Source of the DNA: Novosphingobium sp. AAP83
GTDB lineage: Bacteria > Pseudomonadota > Alphaproteobacteria > Sphingomonadales > Sphingomonadaceae
DNA: 62,225 nt
Reading direction: 5' to 3'
Assembly (NCBI RefSeq): GCF_001295795.1
Contig: NZ_LJHY01000021.1
Coordinates: 1-62,225 of the forward strand
Shown here: positions 33,374-42,602 of the stretch, piece by piece
How positions within the stretch are numbered: position 1 is the stretch's first letter
Layout: every line of letters starts with the position of its first letter
Made by a program: the position numbers and the translations under genes
Notes under the pieces: model-generated
The model's input: only the letters and a program-made list of their open reading frames with translations
What the model was told of the DNA's origin: nothing
The model's database searches: none

Positions 33374-33855
33374 TGGGCGCGGCGTGGTATGCCGTGATCG
33401 ATTGCGCGCATGACCCGCGCCTGATCGGTCTGGTGCAATCGTGCCGCGAGCATCTCTGCCTGTTCAAGGGTCGCAACCTCGATCCCGATATGCTGACCGC
33501 CGCCCCGTGGCTGGTCAAGATCGATCCGAGCGAGCCTTTGTTGGGCGTGTGGCAGCAGCATGGCCACGGAGCCAGTTGGGGCCTGATGGTGCTGTCAGAC
33601 CTTCCGATTGAGCGGTTGCAGCGCCATTTCCGCCGGTTTCTTCAGGCCAAATTGCCCGATGGCATGATCGTGCTGTTCCGCTTTTATGACCCGCGCGTGT
33701 TCAACACTTATATCCGCGCCGCCACACGTGAAGAACGCGCACCGTGGTTTGATGGCATCGAGCAGTTTTCGGTCGAGGGTGCAGGCGGCACGGCCACACA
33801 TCATTACCGGCTGCTGGACGGAGGGCTGTTTGATGGCGCAAACCGGATCGGCTGA
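33373..33855 (+). CDS. DUF4123 T6SS effector-loading adaptor (Tap/Tec-like)
   Basis: A 160-residue protein with the DUF4123 pattern: WYAVIDCAHDPRLIGLV at the start, FKGRNLDPDMLTAAPWLVKID, then WGLMVLSDLPIERLQRHFRRFLQAKLPDG and the conserved FRFYDPRVF. DUF4123 proteins are chaperones that bring a specific effector to its VgrG or PAAR tip and are normally encoded immediately before that effector. Here the next gene encodes a CPBP membrane protease, overlapping by 23 bases. The ATG overlaps the PAAR stop. The adaptor assignment is solid; its client is not known. Confidence 0.85.
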   Translation: MGAAWYAVIDCAHDPRLIGLVQSCREHLCLFKGRNLDPDMLTAAPWLVKIDPSEPLLGVWQQHGHGASWGLMVLSDLPIERLQRHFRRFLQAKLPDGMIVLFRFYDPRVFNTYIRAATREERAPWFDGIEQFSVEGAGGTATHHYRLLDGGLFDGANRIG

Positions 33856-34693
33856 CCCTGTCGCTTCGGCGTTGTGGCAATGGGGTGTGATCGGCGCAAG
33901 CCTGTTGGCGGCATGGTCGTGGGTCTTGCTGATGGTCTATTTCGCGCCTGATCTGATCGGTGACGAACCGGGCAGCACGATCACAATCGGCTTTACGCTT
34001 CTGGTTTATGTGCCATTGCTGCCCATCGCTGTGATTGCCGGAATGCTGGCGCGGCACAAAGTGCTGCGCGGCGGACAAGCGCGCCCGAGCTGGACCGCCA
34101 TCGGCATCGCCATTGGGGCAGGCGGGTTGACCGCAACTTTGGCGCTCAGTTGGCTCAACGGCGGACTCGTAGCAGGCGCAGGCATCACCGGCTTCACCGT
34201 GCTGGTGCTCGTCGCTATCGCGGTCACCATCGTGCAATCGGCGATGGAAGAGGTGCTGTTTCGCGGATGGTTGCAGCCCGCACTATCGGCGCAAACCGGC
34301 CCGGTGGCAGGCGTCGCCGTGGCCACGGTGCTGTTCACGGCCTTCCACCTCATTGGCGGTCCGCGCCAGCTTTTGTCGTTACTGGTCATCGCGCTGGCGG
34401 GGCTGTTGTTCGGCCTGCTGGCGCTACGCAGTGGCGGACTATGGGCACCGGTTGCCGCCCATGCAGCATGGAACGGCACGGAGAATTCGGTGTTCGGGCT
34501 TCTGCCCAATCCCGGAAACCCCAGCCTTGGTTCGCTCGTCGATTTTGACATGATCGGCAGCCCGCTGTGGGGCGGCAGCGAAGAAGGCCTTAATGCCAGT
34601 GTGGGCACCGCGATGGTGCTCTTGGCGCTGATCGTCCCCCTGCTGGTGCCACGTGCAACGCTGCGCGCCGCCGCACCGGCCCCTGGGGCTTAA
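33833..34693 (+). CDS. CPBP (Abi) intramembrane metalloprotease in the PAAR cassette
   Basis: A 286-residue polytopic membrane protein with about eight hydrophobic segments, starting ALWQWGVIGASLLAAWSWVLLMVYF. The CPBP/Rce1 signature is present: E139-E140 in MEEVLFRGW, a histidine in FTAFHLIGGP and another in AAHAAWNGTEN. Members cleave prenylated or membrane substrates or act as bacteriocin immunity proteins. The gene overlaps the DUF4123 adaptor by 23 bases, in the slot normally occupied by an effector. It could be an immunity or maturation factor, or less likely a membrane-embedded cargo. Its stop overlaps that of the opposite M23 gene. ATG chosen within the adaptor's end, where the first helix begins. 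Confidence 0.8.
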   Translation: MAQTGSADPVASALWQWGVIGASLLAAWSWVLLMVYFAPDLIGDEPGSTITIGFTLLVYVPLLPIAVIAGMLARHKVLRGGQARPSWTAIGIAIGAGGLTATLALSWLNGGLVAGAGITGFTVLVLVAIAVTIVQSAMEEVLFRGWLQPALSAQTGPVAGVAVATVLFTAFHLIGGPRQLLSLLVIALAGLLFGLLALRSGGLWAPVAAHAAWNGTENSVFGLLPNPGNPSLGSLVDFDMIGSPLWGGSEEGLNASVGTAMVLLALIVPLLVPRATLRAAAPAPGA

Positions 34694-36132
34694 TTCGTGC
34701 CTTGCGCCCGCGCCGTATCGATCCGGTCGCGTTCCTTCATGAACGCCTGCAATGCCGCACCGTCAAGCCGTTTGCGGCTTGCCTCGTCGGTCGGAATGCT
34801 CAGCGGATCGATCCGCTCGCCATCGATGTGGACTTCGTAATGCAGATGCGGCCCCGTGGATCGGCCGGTGGTGCCCACATCGCCAATACGCTGCCCTTGC
34901 GTCACGCGGGTGCCCGCCGCGATGCCGGGCGCAAACACGTTCTGGTGCAAATAGTACGTCGCCCAACCGTTATCGTGGCGCAGGATCGTCAGGTTGCCGT
35001 TCGCGCCCTTCATCGCAGCAAATTCGATCGCACCATCCGCCGCTGCAAAGATCGGCGTGCCGATCGGGGCCGCAAAATCGGTGCCGCCATGCAGCTTGTT
35101 GTAATGCAACACCGGATGAAACCGCATCCCGAATTTCGATGTGATGCGCGCGCCGTCTACCGGGGTGCGCATCAGCCCGCGCTTGGTCGTCGCACCATTG
35201 CCATCGAACCAGCCGCTACCATCGTCTGCCGTCTGGAAACGGTACAAGGCAAGGCTTTTCTGCGCCGTCGTCAATTGCGCATAAAGCAGCTTGGGCTGGC
35301 CAATCGCCTCGCCCGCACCGTTGACTTCCTGATCATAAGCCACTTCGAACACGTCGCCGGGGCTCACTTCGGAAGCAAGGTTGAAGTCATAAGAAAAGGC
35401 GTTGATGAATTCAGGAATCAACGTGTCGATCAGTCCGGCAGAGACGGCGGAGGTGTAAAAGCTCTCGCTGTCAATCTCGCCGCGCAGCACTTCGATCTTG
35501 CGGGTAACGTCGGCGACCAGCGGGGTCACCGCATAAGTCCCGTCTTCGCCACGCGCCAGAATAACGCCAGACCCGTCAATCCGTGTGGCGCGCAATTGCT
35601 GCAACAAACCGCCGCCCGCCCCGCCGGGAATGATCACCAAAATCGCACGAATCTCGCTGCCGCTGGCCAGATGCGGTGCCGCCGCCGCAGCCGCAGCATT
35701 GGCATCAGCCGCGCTGACCCCCGCTTCGATCAGCGCGCCGACAAGTTGGCCCGGCCCTGCCAGATTAACCGCGCGCTCTTGCACATTGCTGCCCGTATCG
35801 CCTGCAACACCCGCGCTGGCCTGCGGAGCGCTGACAGGCCCGGTGCGGGTGAGCCACGCCGCCAATGCGGAACCTGCCAGAATGGCAGCAGACGCAGTCA
35901 AAGCCAGTGCGAAACGCCGGTCAAAGGCGGTGCGGCTGCGCCCTGTCGCTGGCTTGGCGGTATTTGGTATAGCACTGGCCGTCGCGGAGATAGGCGTACT
36001 GGCCTGGGCGTTATCGGGCGCACTAACGCTTTTCCAGAACGCACCGAAACTTTCGCTGCCCGAATCCGCTACATTGGCTGCGGATTTATTTTCAGACAGC
36101 CAAAGTTTTGGATTAAAAGAATTATTGTCCAT
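34690..36132 (-). CDS. Membrane-anchored M23 (LytM-type) peptidoglycan endopeptidase
   Basis: A 480-residue protein with a cytoplasmic N-terminal segment of about 70 residues and one membrane helix (FALALTASAAILAGSALAAWL). A periplasmic region resembles other M23 proteins (LysM/OapA-like SPGDVFEVAYDQEV). A C-terminal lysostaphin-type domain follows. Zinc and catalytic positions are intact: H348 and D352 in HGGTDFAAP, H429 and H431 in PHLHYEVH. It should cut peptide cross-links in the cell wall. It lies divergent to tssK and inside the T6SS locus, so it may open the wall for the secretion apparatus. A housekeeping division role is the alternative. ATG preferred over a TTG three codons upstream because AAAGG is better spaced. 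Confidence 0.83.
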   Translation of the reverse strand: MDNNSFNPKLWLSENKSAANVADSGSESFGAFWKSVSAPDNAQASTPISATASAIPNTAKPATGRSRTAFDRRFALALTASAAILAGSALAAWLTRTGPVSAPQASAGVAGDTGSNVQERAVNLAGPGQLVGALIEAGVSAADANAAAAAAAPHLASGSEIRAILVIIPGGAGGGLLQQLRATRIDGSGVILARGEDGTYAVTPLVADVTRKIEVLRGEIDSESFYTSAVSAGLIDTLIPEFINAFSYDFNLASEVSPGDVFEVAYDQEVNGAGEAIGQPKLLYAQLTTAQKSLALYRFQTADDGSGWFDGNGATTKRGLMRTPVDGARITSKFGMRFHPVLHYNKLHGGTDFAAPIGTPIFAAADGAIEFAAMKGANGNLTILRHDNGWATYYLHQNVFAPGIAAGTRVTQGQRIGDVGTTGRSTGPHLHYEVHIDGERIDPLSIPTDEASRKRLDGAALQAFMKERDRIDTARAQGTN

Positions 36133-36196
36133 TCGAATCAACCTTTAAGCCGGACAAGTTGCAGTGAAATAATCAAACGAAGCAATAACCAAGCTT

Positions 36197-36225
36197 TTGC
36201 TTAGCATGAAGCTGTGCTTTAAAGT
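36197..36225 (+). promoter_or_regulatory. Candidate promoter of the tssK operon
   Basis: In the 118-base divergent spacer between the M23 gene and tssK, TTGCTT is followed 17 bases later by TAAAGT. This resembles a sigma-70 promoter with a modest -10. A GCGGGGGATC stretch before the ATG holds the ribosome binding site. No sigma-54 GG/GC pair stands out. Confidence 0.35.
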
Positions 36226-36250
36226 AATATGCTGATTAGCGGGGGATCGA

Positions 36251-37588
36251 ATGTCGTTCGGAAGTCGTGTCGCTTGGCGTGAAGGGCAGTTTCTTCGGCC
36301 ACAACACTTCCAGCAAGCAGATCGTGCACTGCTGTGGCAGTTGCGGGTGCGGGCGGATTCGTTGCAGCCCTATGCCTGGGGGTTAACCGAGGTCGAGATA
36401 GACGAAGACCTTGCCGCGCTTGGCAAATTTGCACTGGTCCGCGCCAAAGGGGTGATGCCCGATGGCACACCATTTTCCATTCCCGATGATATGGCGCTGC
36501 CCGCGCTGGATATCCCTGGCGATACCCGCGATGCCGTGGTCTATCTCACGCTGCCCGCCGCACAGTCTGGCGCGCAGGAATTTGAAGAGGCCGATAGCGC
36601 AGGGCCGGATATCCGTTTTCTGGTGCAGGAAAGCGATATCGCCGATTGCTTTTCGAAAGACCGATCGCAAGAACCGATTGAGGTTGCGCAGCCCAATCTC
36701 CGGATGGGCGTCACCCGTGACCAGACCTATGGGCGCATCTTGTGCGGCCTTGGCCAAGTACGTGAAATGCAGGGCAAAAAGGTCATGTTTGATGACCGGT
36801 ATATCCCGCCCATGCTCGATATCCGCGCCTCGCGCCCGTTGCGCAACGGCTTGATCGATATTCTGGGCCGGTGCGAACAGCGCGCCGATGAACTGGCCCT
36901 GCGCGCGGTTGAGGCGACCGACGGGGGGGCGGAAACTTTCGCCAGCTTCCTGTTGTTGCAAGCGCTGAATCGTTCGATCCCGGTGCTGCGTCATCTGGAA
37001 TCGCTTCCTGTCGTCCACCCTGAGCGGATGTATCAGGAACTGGCCAGCATTGCCGGAGAAATCGCCACTTTGGTTAAGCCTGAGCGCAAGGCTCCGCCAT
37101 TGCCGCCTTACGATCACGAAAACCTGCGCGCCACGTTCGAACCGTTGTTTGATCTGCTGCAATCGATGTTGTCGGCGGTGTTTGATCGTTCGGCCATCCA
37201 GTTGCCGCTCGAACCGATGGGACCGGGCGCGTGGACATCGACGATTACCGACCGCAATCTTTATCAGCACGGCTACTTCTATCTGGCGGTGCGCGCGGCG
37301 GCTTCAGTCGATGAAGTGCGCCAGATGTTCCCGGCGGTGGCCAAAATCGGCGCGGTTGAAAAGATGCGTCAGATCGTCGATTCTGCGCTTCCTGGCGTGC
37401 CGTTGCGACACACGCCAACTCCGCCTTCGCAATTACGCGTGCTGCCGGGCTTTGTCTATTTCGAACTCGATCGCGGCGTCGCCGATTGGCGCGATTTCGC
37501 CACGGCGACGGCGGTGGGGCTGCACGTTGCGGGTGATTGGCCGCAATTGCGGATGGAATTGTGGTGCGTGAAAAGGGCCGCACGATGA
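36251..37588 (+). CDS. tssK: T6SS baseplate protein TssK
   Basis: A 445-residue TssK/ImpJ/VasE family protein. The diagnostic N terminus reads VAWREGQFLRPQHFQQADR and is followed by LQPYAWGLTEVEIDEDLAALGKFAL. The middle contains LRNGLIDILGRCEQRADEL. TssK trimers attach the phage-like baseplate to the TssL-TssM membrane complex in the cytoplasm. It heads a co-directional run of six genes (tssK-tssL-tssM-tagF-pppA-ppkA) with short gaps or overlaps. Length is normal. Confidence 0.92.
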   Translation: MSFGSRVAWREGQFLRPQHFQQADRALLWQLRVRADSLQPYAWGLTEVEIDEDLAALGKFALVRAKGVMPDGTPFSIPDDMALPALDIPGDTRDAVVYLTLPAAQSGAQEFEEADSAGPDIRFLVQESDIADCFSKDRSQEPIEVAQPNLRMGVTRDQTYGRILCGLGQVREMQGKKVMFDDRYIPPMLDIRASRPLRNGLIDILGRCEQRADELALRAVEATDGGAETFASFLLLQALNRSIPVLRHLESLPVVHPERMYQELASIAGEIATLVKPERKAPPLPPYDHENLRATFEPLFDLLQSMLSAVFDRSAIQLPLEPMGPGAWTSTITDRNLYQHGYFYLAVRAAASVDEVRQMFPAVAKIGAVEKMRQIVDSALPGVPLRHTPTPPSQLRVLPGFVYFELDRGVADWRDFATATAVGLHVAGDWPQLRMELWCVKRAAR

Positions 37589-37619
37589 GCGCGTTGATCA
37601 CAAATAGGGAGTGCGCGGT

Positions 37620-39125
37620 ATGAGCGGGGACGGCTCCTCCGATAACGGCAATCGCACGGTTTTCCGGCCATCTCCGCTTTCCGGCATGCGCGGGGGCGGG
37701 GGTGTGCAACCGCAACCTTCACCGCTCACTCCGCCGCCACCTCCTGCGGGGGCAGGCGGGTGGGGCACGCCGCCTCCCATGGCGCAGCCTGCCCAGCCAC
37801 CCGCTGCCGCGCCGGTCCAGCCCTCGCATGGCTTCGGTGCGCCGCCAGCCGGCTTTGGTGAACCGCCGCCATCTTTTGCTGCGCCCATGCAGCCCACATC
37901 GGGCGGGCGTCGGTTGAACGATGATGATGTGCCGGTTCCATCGCGCCCGCGTGAGACGCGCAGTCCGCTGGTGATTGAAGCCGGGCCGGTGCTGGCACTG
38001 GCGGCATCGGTGCGTTCAGGCCGCGCGCGGATTTCCCTGCCCGATTTCCACCGCGAAGCCACCGAAGCCGTCGCCGCTTATGACCGCGCGATTGGCGCAA
38101 CCTATCCGCAGGAAACGCGGATGCGCGCGCGCTATGCCATTTGCGCCACGATTGATGATATCGCGCAGAACCTGCCGGGTGCAGGCAATGATGGTGCAGA
38201 ATGGGCGCGACGCAGCCTTGTCGTCAGCTTTTTCCGGGAAAACATCGGCGGAGACAGGTTTTGGCAACTGGTCGATGATCTGCTTGCCCGCCCCGGCGAA
38301 AATGCCGAGATGATCGAACTTTACGCCGATTGCTTGGCCGCCGGATTTGAAGGGCGCTTCCGCGTGATGCCCGATGGCCGCACGCGGTTGCAGCAGATCC
38401 TCACCAACCTTTACGGCGCGCTCGAACATCCGCGCGCGCTGTCGCCAACCGAACTGGCACCGATGTGGCAAGGTGCCGCCGCGCCGCTGCGCAAGATCAG
38501 CCCGTGGAGCAAGATTTCGCTGGCTGCTGCCGTGGCGCTCGCAGTCTTGATCGGCCTCTATATCGTCATGCGGCTGTTGCTGATGACGGCGGGCTCTGAT
38601 TCGTTGAAGGGTGCTCAAGCCCTTATGCCGAAAGAGAATTTGCGCCTGTCTCGCGTCGGTACCGCACCACCGCCGCCGGTGGAATCGGGCCAACTCGTGC
38701 GGTTGCGCCAGTTTCTTGAACCCGAAATCCGCCAAAATCTGGTGGTTGTTGAAGAAGATGGCAGCACTGTACGCGTGCGCACAACCGTCGGCCAATTGTT
38801 CCAATCGGGGTCCGATCAGCTTGAACCTTCGCGAGCCGAATTGTTCGAACGGATTGGCCGCGCGGTGGAAACCGAGCCCGGACAAGTCACGGTTGAGGGC
38901 CATTCGGACAGCGACCAGATCAGCGGCTTGGCCTTCCCCGATAACACCGCGCTTTCCCAAGCGCGCGCGCAAACCGTGGCGGGCATCCTCGGGTCGGCCC
39001 TGTCCAATCCGGGGCGCATTTCGGTTGAGGGTTATGGCGACAGCCGTTCCATTGCCGACAATGCCACACCCGAAGGCAAGGCGCTCAACCGCCGTGTCGA
39101 AATCGTCATTCCGCGTCAACGCTAG
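37620..39125 (+). CDS. tssL: T6SS membrane protein TssL with OmpA-like peptidoglycan-binding domain
   Basis: A 501-residue fusion of IcmH/DotU-type TssL and an OmpA domain. The N terminus holds RTVFRPSPLSG, with threonine 13, a candidate phosphorylation site. A Pro/Gly-rich linker runs to about residue 95. The DotU domain spans residues 110-290 (RYAICATIDDIAQNLP, LIELYADCLAAGFEGRF-like). One membrane helix lies near residues 299-323, and the periplasmic OmpA domain near residues 390-501 carries GHSDSDQI and LNRRVEIVIP. It forms the inner-membrane complex with TssM and anchors it to the wall. ATG chosen because TAGGGA is nine bases upstream; a GTG three codons earlier leaves no spacing. Confidence 0.93.
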   Translation: MSGDGSSDNGNRTVFRPSPLSGMRGGGGVQPQPSPLTPPPPPAGAGGWGTPPPMAQPAQPPAAAPVQPSHGFGAPPAGFGEPPPSFAAPMQPTSGGRRLNDDDVPVPSRPRETRSPLVIEAGPVLALAASVRSGRARISLPDFHREATEAVAAYDRAIGATYPQETRMRARYAICATIDDIAQNLPGAGNDGAEWARRSLVVSFFRENIGGDRFWQLVDDLLARPGENAEMIELYADCLAAGFEGRFRVMPDGRTRLQQILTNLYGALEHPRALSPTELAPMWQGAAAPLRKISPWSKISLAAAVALAVLIGLYIVMRLLLMTAGSDSLKGAQALMPKENLRLSRVGTAPPPPVESGQLVRLRQFLEPEIRQNLVVVEEDGSTVRVRTTVGQLFQSGSDQLEPSRAELFERIGRAVETEPGQVTVEGHSDSDQISGLAFPDNTALSQARAQTVAGILGSALSNPGRISVEGYGDSRSIADNATPEGKALNRRVEIVIPRQR

Positions 39126-39143
39126 TCAGTCGGGGCTATCCTG

Positions 39144-42100
39144 GTGAAGAAGTTTCTCGGTAACTGGTGGGTCCTCAGTGGACTGATCGTGCTGTTGCTC
39201 GTGCTGGTGCTCTGCATCGGCCTTCCGATTTTTGTGCGGATGCTTTCGCCATGGTGGGTGCGGCTGCTCGTGCTGTCGGTGATCGTGGTGCCTTGGGGGC
39301 TGTTCGGCTGGTGGCGCACGCACAAAATGCGCAATGCCGCTGCCGCGATCGCGGCAGAGCTTTCTGCGCCCGCGCCCGGCGATGCTGAAGGCCAAGCAGT
39401 ATCGGCCCGCATGGCTGAGGCGCTGGCATCGCTGCGCACCGGTGCGGGCAAGCGCCGCGATTATCTCTATAACCGCCCGTGGTATGTCATCATCGGTCCT
39501 CCCGGCGCTGGCAAAACCACCGCACTGCTCAATTCAGGCCTACGTTTTCCGCTGTCGGATCAATCGTTCAAGGGCGTTGGCGGCACGCGCAATCTGGATT
39601 TCTGGTTCGCTGATGAAGCGATCATGGTTGATACGGCGGGCCGCTATACCACGCAGGATTCCGATTCTGCCGCCGATGCCAAAGGCTGGACTAGCTTCCT
39701 CTCGCTGATGCGAAAGCACCGCCCGTTATCGCCGATCAACGGCGTAATCGTGGCAATTGGCGTCGATGAACTGTTGCAAGCAGACCGGGCAGGCCTCGAT
39801 CGCCATGCCTCGCTGGTGCGCCGCCGCTTGACCGAAGTGCGCGCCTCGCTTGAGGTCTCGGTGCCGGTTTATCTGCTCTTGACCAAGGCCGATCTGATCG
39901 CGGGCTTCAGCGAGTTTTACGACGATCTCGATGTCGAAGGCCGCCGCGCGGTGCTCGGCGCAACTTTCCCGGTCGAGGTCAAACGCCCGTCCAGCGATGA
40001 TCTTGTCGGCGCGTTCGATGCGGTGGTTTCGGCGCAGCAGGCGCGGCAGGCCAAGCGCCTGTTCGAAGAGGTTGACCAGACACGGCGCAGCCTGATCCTT
40101 GGCTTTCCGGCGCAATTGGGCGCGCTACGCACGCGGCTGGCGCGCTTTGTCGATGGTGCGTTTTTGTCGGGCGATCAGCCCGCCGGAACCCTGCGCGGCT
40201 TCTACTTGACCAGCGGTGTCCAACAAGGTGCCCCACTAGATCGCATTTTGTCTGGAATTGCAGAGAGTTATCAAAGTACAGTCCGTGCCACAGGTGGCTC
40301 TGCGCGCACGTACTTCATCAACAAACTCCTCACCGAAGTCGTCTTCGGCGAAGCCGGCCTGGTCGAAGCAGACCCTGCCGCCCGCCGCCGCCAGCAAGCC
40401 CGCACCACCGCCGGCATCATCGGCGTCGCCGCCGCCGCCGCTGTCGTCGTCGCGCTCTGGGGCGTCAGCTTCTGGCAGAACCGGTCGTTCCAATCCGCGC
40501 TCGGCCAATCCTCGGCCCAAGCCGCCACGCTATTGCAGCAAACCGGCGTCGATCTGGTCGAAGTGCGCGATACCGATCCTGATCTCGAACAAGCGCTGGC
40601 ATCACTGCGCGCGCTGCGCAACCTGCCTCAAGGCTATGCCGAACAAGCTGCCGGAGAACCCGGCCTGTTCAAGCGCTTCGGCCTTTATCAAACCAGCCAT
40701 TCCGATGCCGCTGTCGAAGCCTATCGCGCAGGCCTGCGCCGCATCCTCCTGCCGCGCCTGTTGCTGCGGCTGGAACAATATATCGGCACCAACGGCGCTG
40801 ATCCGGTGGTGATCTACCAGCCGCTCAAGGTCTATCTGATGCTGGGCGGGCAGGGGCCATTGGATGTAGGCACCGTCAAATCGTGGATCGAGGGCGATTG
40901 GGCGAACGAGCAGTTCCCCGGCGCTGACCGTGCGCCGGTGCGCAAGGAAATGGGCGAACACCTCGCTGCGCTCCTGGAAGATCAAGGGCTGTCATCGGAA
41001 TGGGCCGGCCGTAAAGCGCCACTCGACGGCACGACCATCGCCTCGGCCCGCGCGGCATTGCAAACGCTCAGCCTTGCTGACCGCGCCTATGCAGTGCTGC
41101 GCCAGAATGCGCTGGCGGGCACCGAACAGCCATGGCGGGCAAGCGCTGCGATATCATCAGGCGATGCGCAGGCTTTTGCCAATGGCGCAGATGTGATGCT
41201 GCTCGAAGTGCCCTATTTCTATACGCGAGAAGGCTATGAAAAAGCCTATCTGCCGGGGCTGATTACTGTGGCCAGTGATCTGCAAAAAGACTTGTGGGTA
41301 CTGGGCGATGGCGCAGAAACCGCGGGCGTCCAAGCACAAGTTGAACAGATACGGCCCGGCGTCGCAGCGCTCTATGCCCGCGATTACGTTTCGGTATGGG
41401 AACGCGTGGCCACCCTGCCAACGCCCGGAAACCTGTTTGGCGATGCGGCGGTGCTGGGGGCGTTCGGCAAATCGCCATCGCCGCTCAAAGTGCTGCTGCT
41501 TGAACTGCGCAAGAACACCACCTTCGCAGGCGGTGCCAAGGCACTTGGCGATGCAGCGCAGGCCAAAGTGGATTCCTCGCGTTTTGGCAAACTGGCGCAA
41601 GCCGCTACGGCGACTGGTCCGCAAGTGGACGCCGCTACGACGATCACATCGCACTTCAAGCCGGTGCATGATTACGTCGGCGATGGCAAAGCACCCGCGC
41701 CGATTGATGATTTCGTTGCGGCCATCATAAAGGCGGGTGAGGCGATTACCTCGTCGCGGCTGGCAGGCGGCGGGATGGGCGCTGATGCGGTGCAGACGCA
41801 GATGGCAATGGCCTTGGGCGCGGTGGCAACCAACGCCGGAGCAGCTCCAGCGCAGTTGCAGAACTTCGTCGCCGCTGCCACCAGCGGTGGGTCTTCAGCC
41901 ACGACAGCTGCGGCTCAGGGGGCGCTAAGCGATGCCTACGGGCAGTCCGTCTTTCCCGATTGCCAATTGACTACGCAAGACCGCTACCCTTTTGTTGGCA
42001 CAGCCGTCGCGGATGCATCGCTGGCCGATGTCCAGCGCGTGTTCGGCCTGGGTGGCACGATGGACAGCTTTATTCAAAGCCGGATTATCCCGTTGCTGGA

Positions 42101-42602
42101 TATGACCGGGCCGGTTTGGCGCTGGAATGCGCAGAACCCGCAAGCGGCCACGCTGAACCCGTCAACGCCTGAAGAGTTCGTAAAAGCGCGGCAATTGCGC
42201 GATGTTTTGGCAGGCGGGCTGAACGTCAAGATCGAGGCCAAGTCATTCGGCGCAGGCATTGATACCGTGGATATGGTGGTCGGCAACACGCGCTATACCT
42301 TTGAACGCGGATCGCTGGGCGCGCAAAAGCCGTTGGTATGGTCGGCGCAGGGCAACCTGCCGGTGGCATCGGTGGCACTGATGGCAGGCGGCCAGAAGGT
42401 TGGCGGTATTGAAACAGAAGGCCCTTGGGCACTGTTCCGCCTGCTCGATGCCGCGCGCAAGGAAAACGCGGGGCCATTGGCGGTGCTGGCGACATTCGGA
42501 TCGGGTGCGCAGACCGCCGTGTTCAAGATCAGCCTGCCCAATGATCGCAACCCGTTCGGGCGGGGTGGGCTGTGGAGCTTCCGATGCCCGACCGCGCTTT
42601 GA
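39144..42602 (+). CDS. tssM: T6SS membrane-complex ATPase-like protein TssM (IcmF)
   Basis: A 1,152-residue IcmF-family protein. Two membrane helices lie within residues 10-57, then a cytoplasmic NTPase domain with an intact Walker A GPPGAGKTT at residues 118-126 and DTAGRY near residue 172. A third helix lies near residues 422-446 (GIIGVAAAAAVVVALWGVSFW), followed by a large periplasmic part ending in the IcmF C-terminal domain (FERGSLGAQKPLVWSAQG). It spans the envelope and binds TssL and, in systems that have it, the TssJ lipoprotein. No TssJ is seen here. GTG start, 18 bases after tssL. The tagF gene begins inside its 3' end. Confidence 0.94.
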   Translation: MKKFLGNWWVLSGLIVLLLVLVLCIGLPIFVRMLSPWWVRLLVLSVIVVPWGLFGWWRTHKMRNAAAAIAAELSAPAPGDAEGQAVSARMAEALASLRTGAGKRRDYLYNRPWYVIIGPPGAGKTTALLNSGLRFPLSDQSFKGVGGTRNLDFWFADEAIMVDTAGRYTTQDSDSAADAKGWTSFLSLMRKHRPLSPINGVIVAIGVDELLQADRAGLDRHASLVRRRLTEVRASLEVSVPVYLLLTKADLIAGFSEFYDDLDVEGRRAVLGATFPVEVKRPSSDDLVGAFDAVVSAQQARQAKRLFEEVDQTRRSLILGFPAQLGALRTRLARFVDGAFLSGDQPAGTLRGFYLTSGVQQGAPLDRILSGIAESYQSTVRATGGSARTYFINKLLTEVVFGEAGLVEADPAARRRQQARTTAGIIGVAAAAAVVVALWGVSFWQNRSFQSALGQSSAQAATLLQQTGVDLVEVRDTDPDLEQALASLRALRNLPQGYAEQAAGEPGLFKRFGLYQTSHSDAAVEAYRAGLRRILLPRLLLRLEQYIGTNGADPVVIYQPLKVYLMLGGQGPLDVGTVKSWIEGDWANEQFPGADRAPVRKEMGEHLAALLEDQGLSSEWAGRKAPLDGTTIASARAALQTLSLADRAYAVLRQNALAGTEQPWRASAAISSGDAQAFANGADVMLLEVPYFYTREGYEKAYLPGLITVASDLQKDLWVLGDGAETAGVQAQVEQIRPGVAALYARDYVSVWERVATLPTPGNLFGDAAVLGAFGKSPSPLKVLLLELRKNTTFAGGAKALGDAAQAKVDSSRFGKLAQAATATGPQVDAATTITSHFKPVHDYVGDGKAPAPIDDFVAAIIKAGEAITSSRLAGGGMGADAVQTQMAMALGAVATNAGAAPAQLQNFVAAATSGGSSATTAAAQGALSDAYGQSVFPDCQLTTQDRYPFVGTAVADASLADVQRVFGLGGTMDSFIQSRIIPLLDMTGPVWRWNAQNPQAATLNPSTPEEFVKARQLRDVLAGGLNVKIEAKSFGAGIDTVDMVVGNTRYTFERGSLGAQKPLVWSAQGNLPVASVALMAGGQKVGGIETEGPWALFRLLDAARKENAGPLAVLATFGSGAQTAVFKISLPNDRNPFGRGGLWSFRCPTAL

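Noticed and set aside
33833..34693. CPBP gene as a phage abortive-infection system
   Set aside because: The Abi name of the family is historical; overlap with a DUF4123 adaptor ties it to the T6SS cassette instead.
34702..36204. 500-codon plus-strand frame opposite the M23 gene
   Set aside because: Arg/Gln/His-rich translation without domains, whereas the opposite strand gives a complete M23 peptidase.
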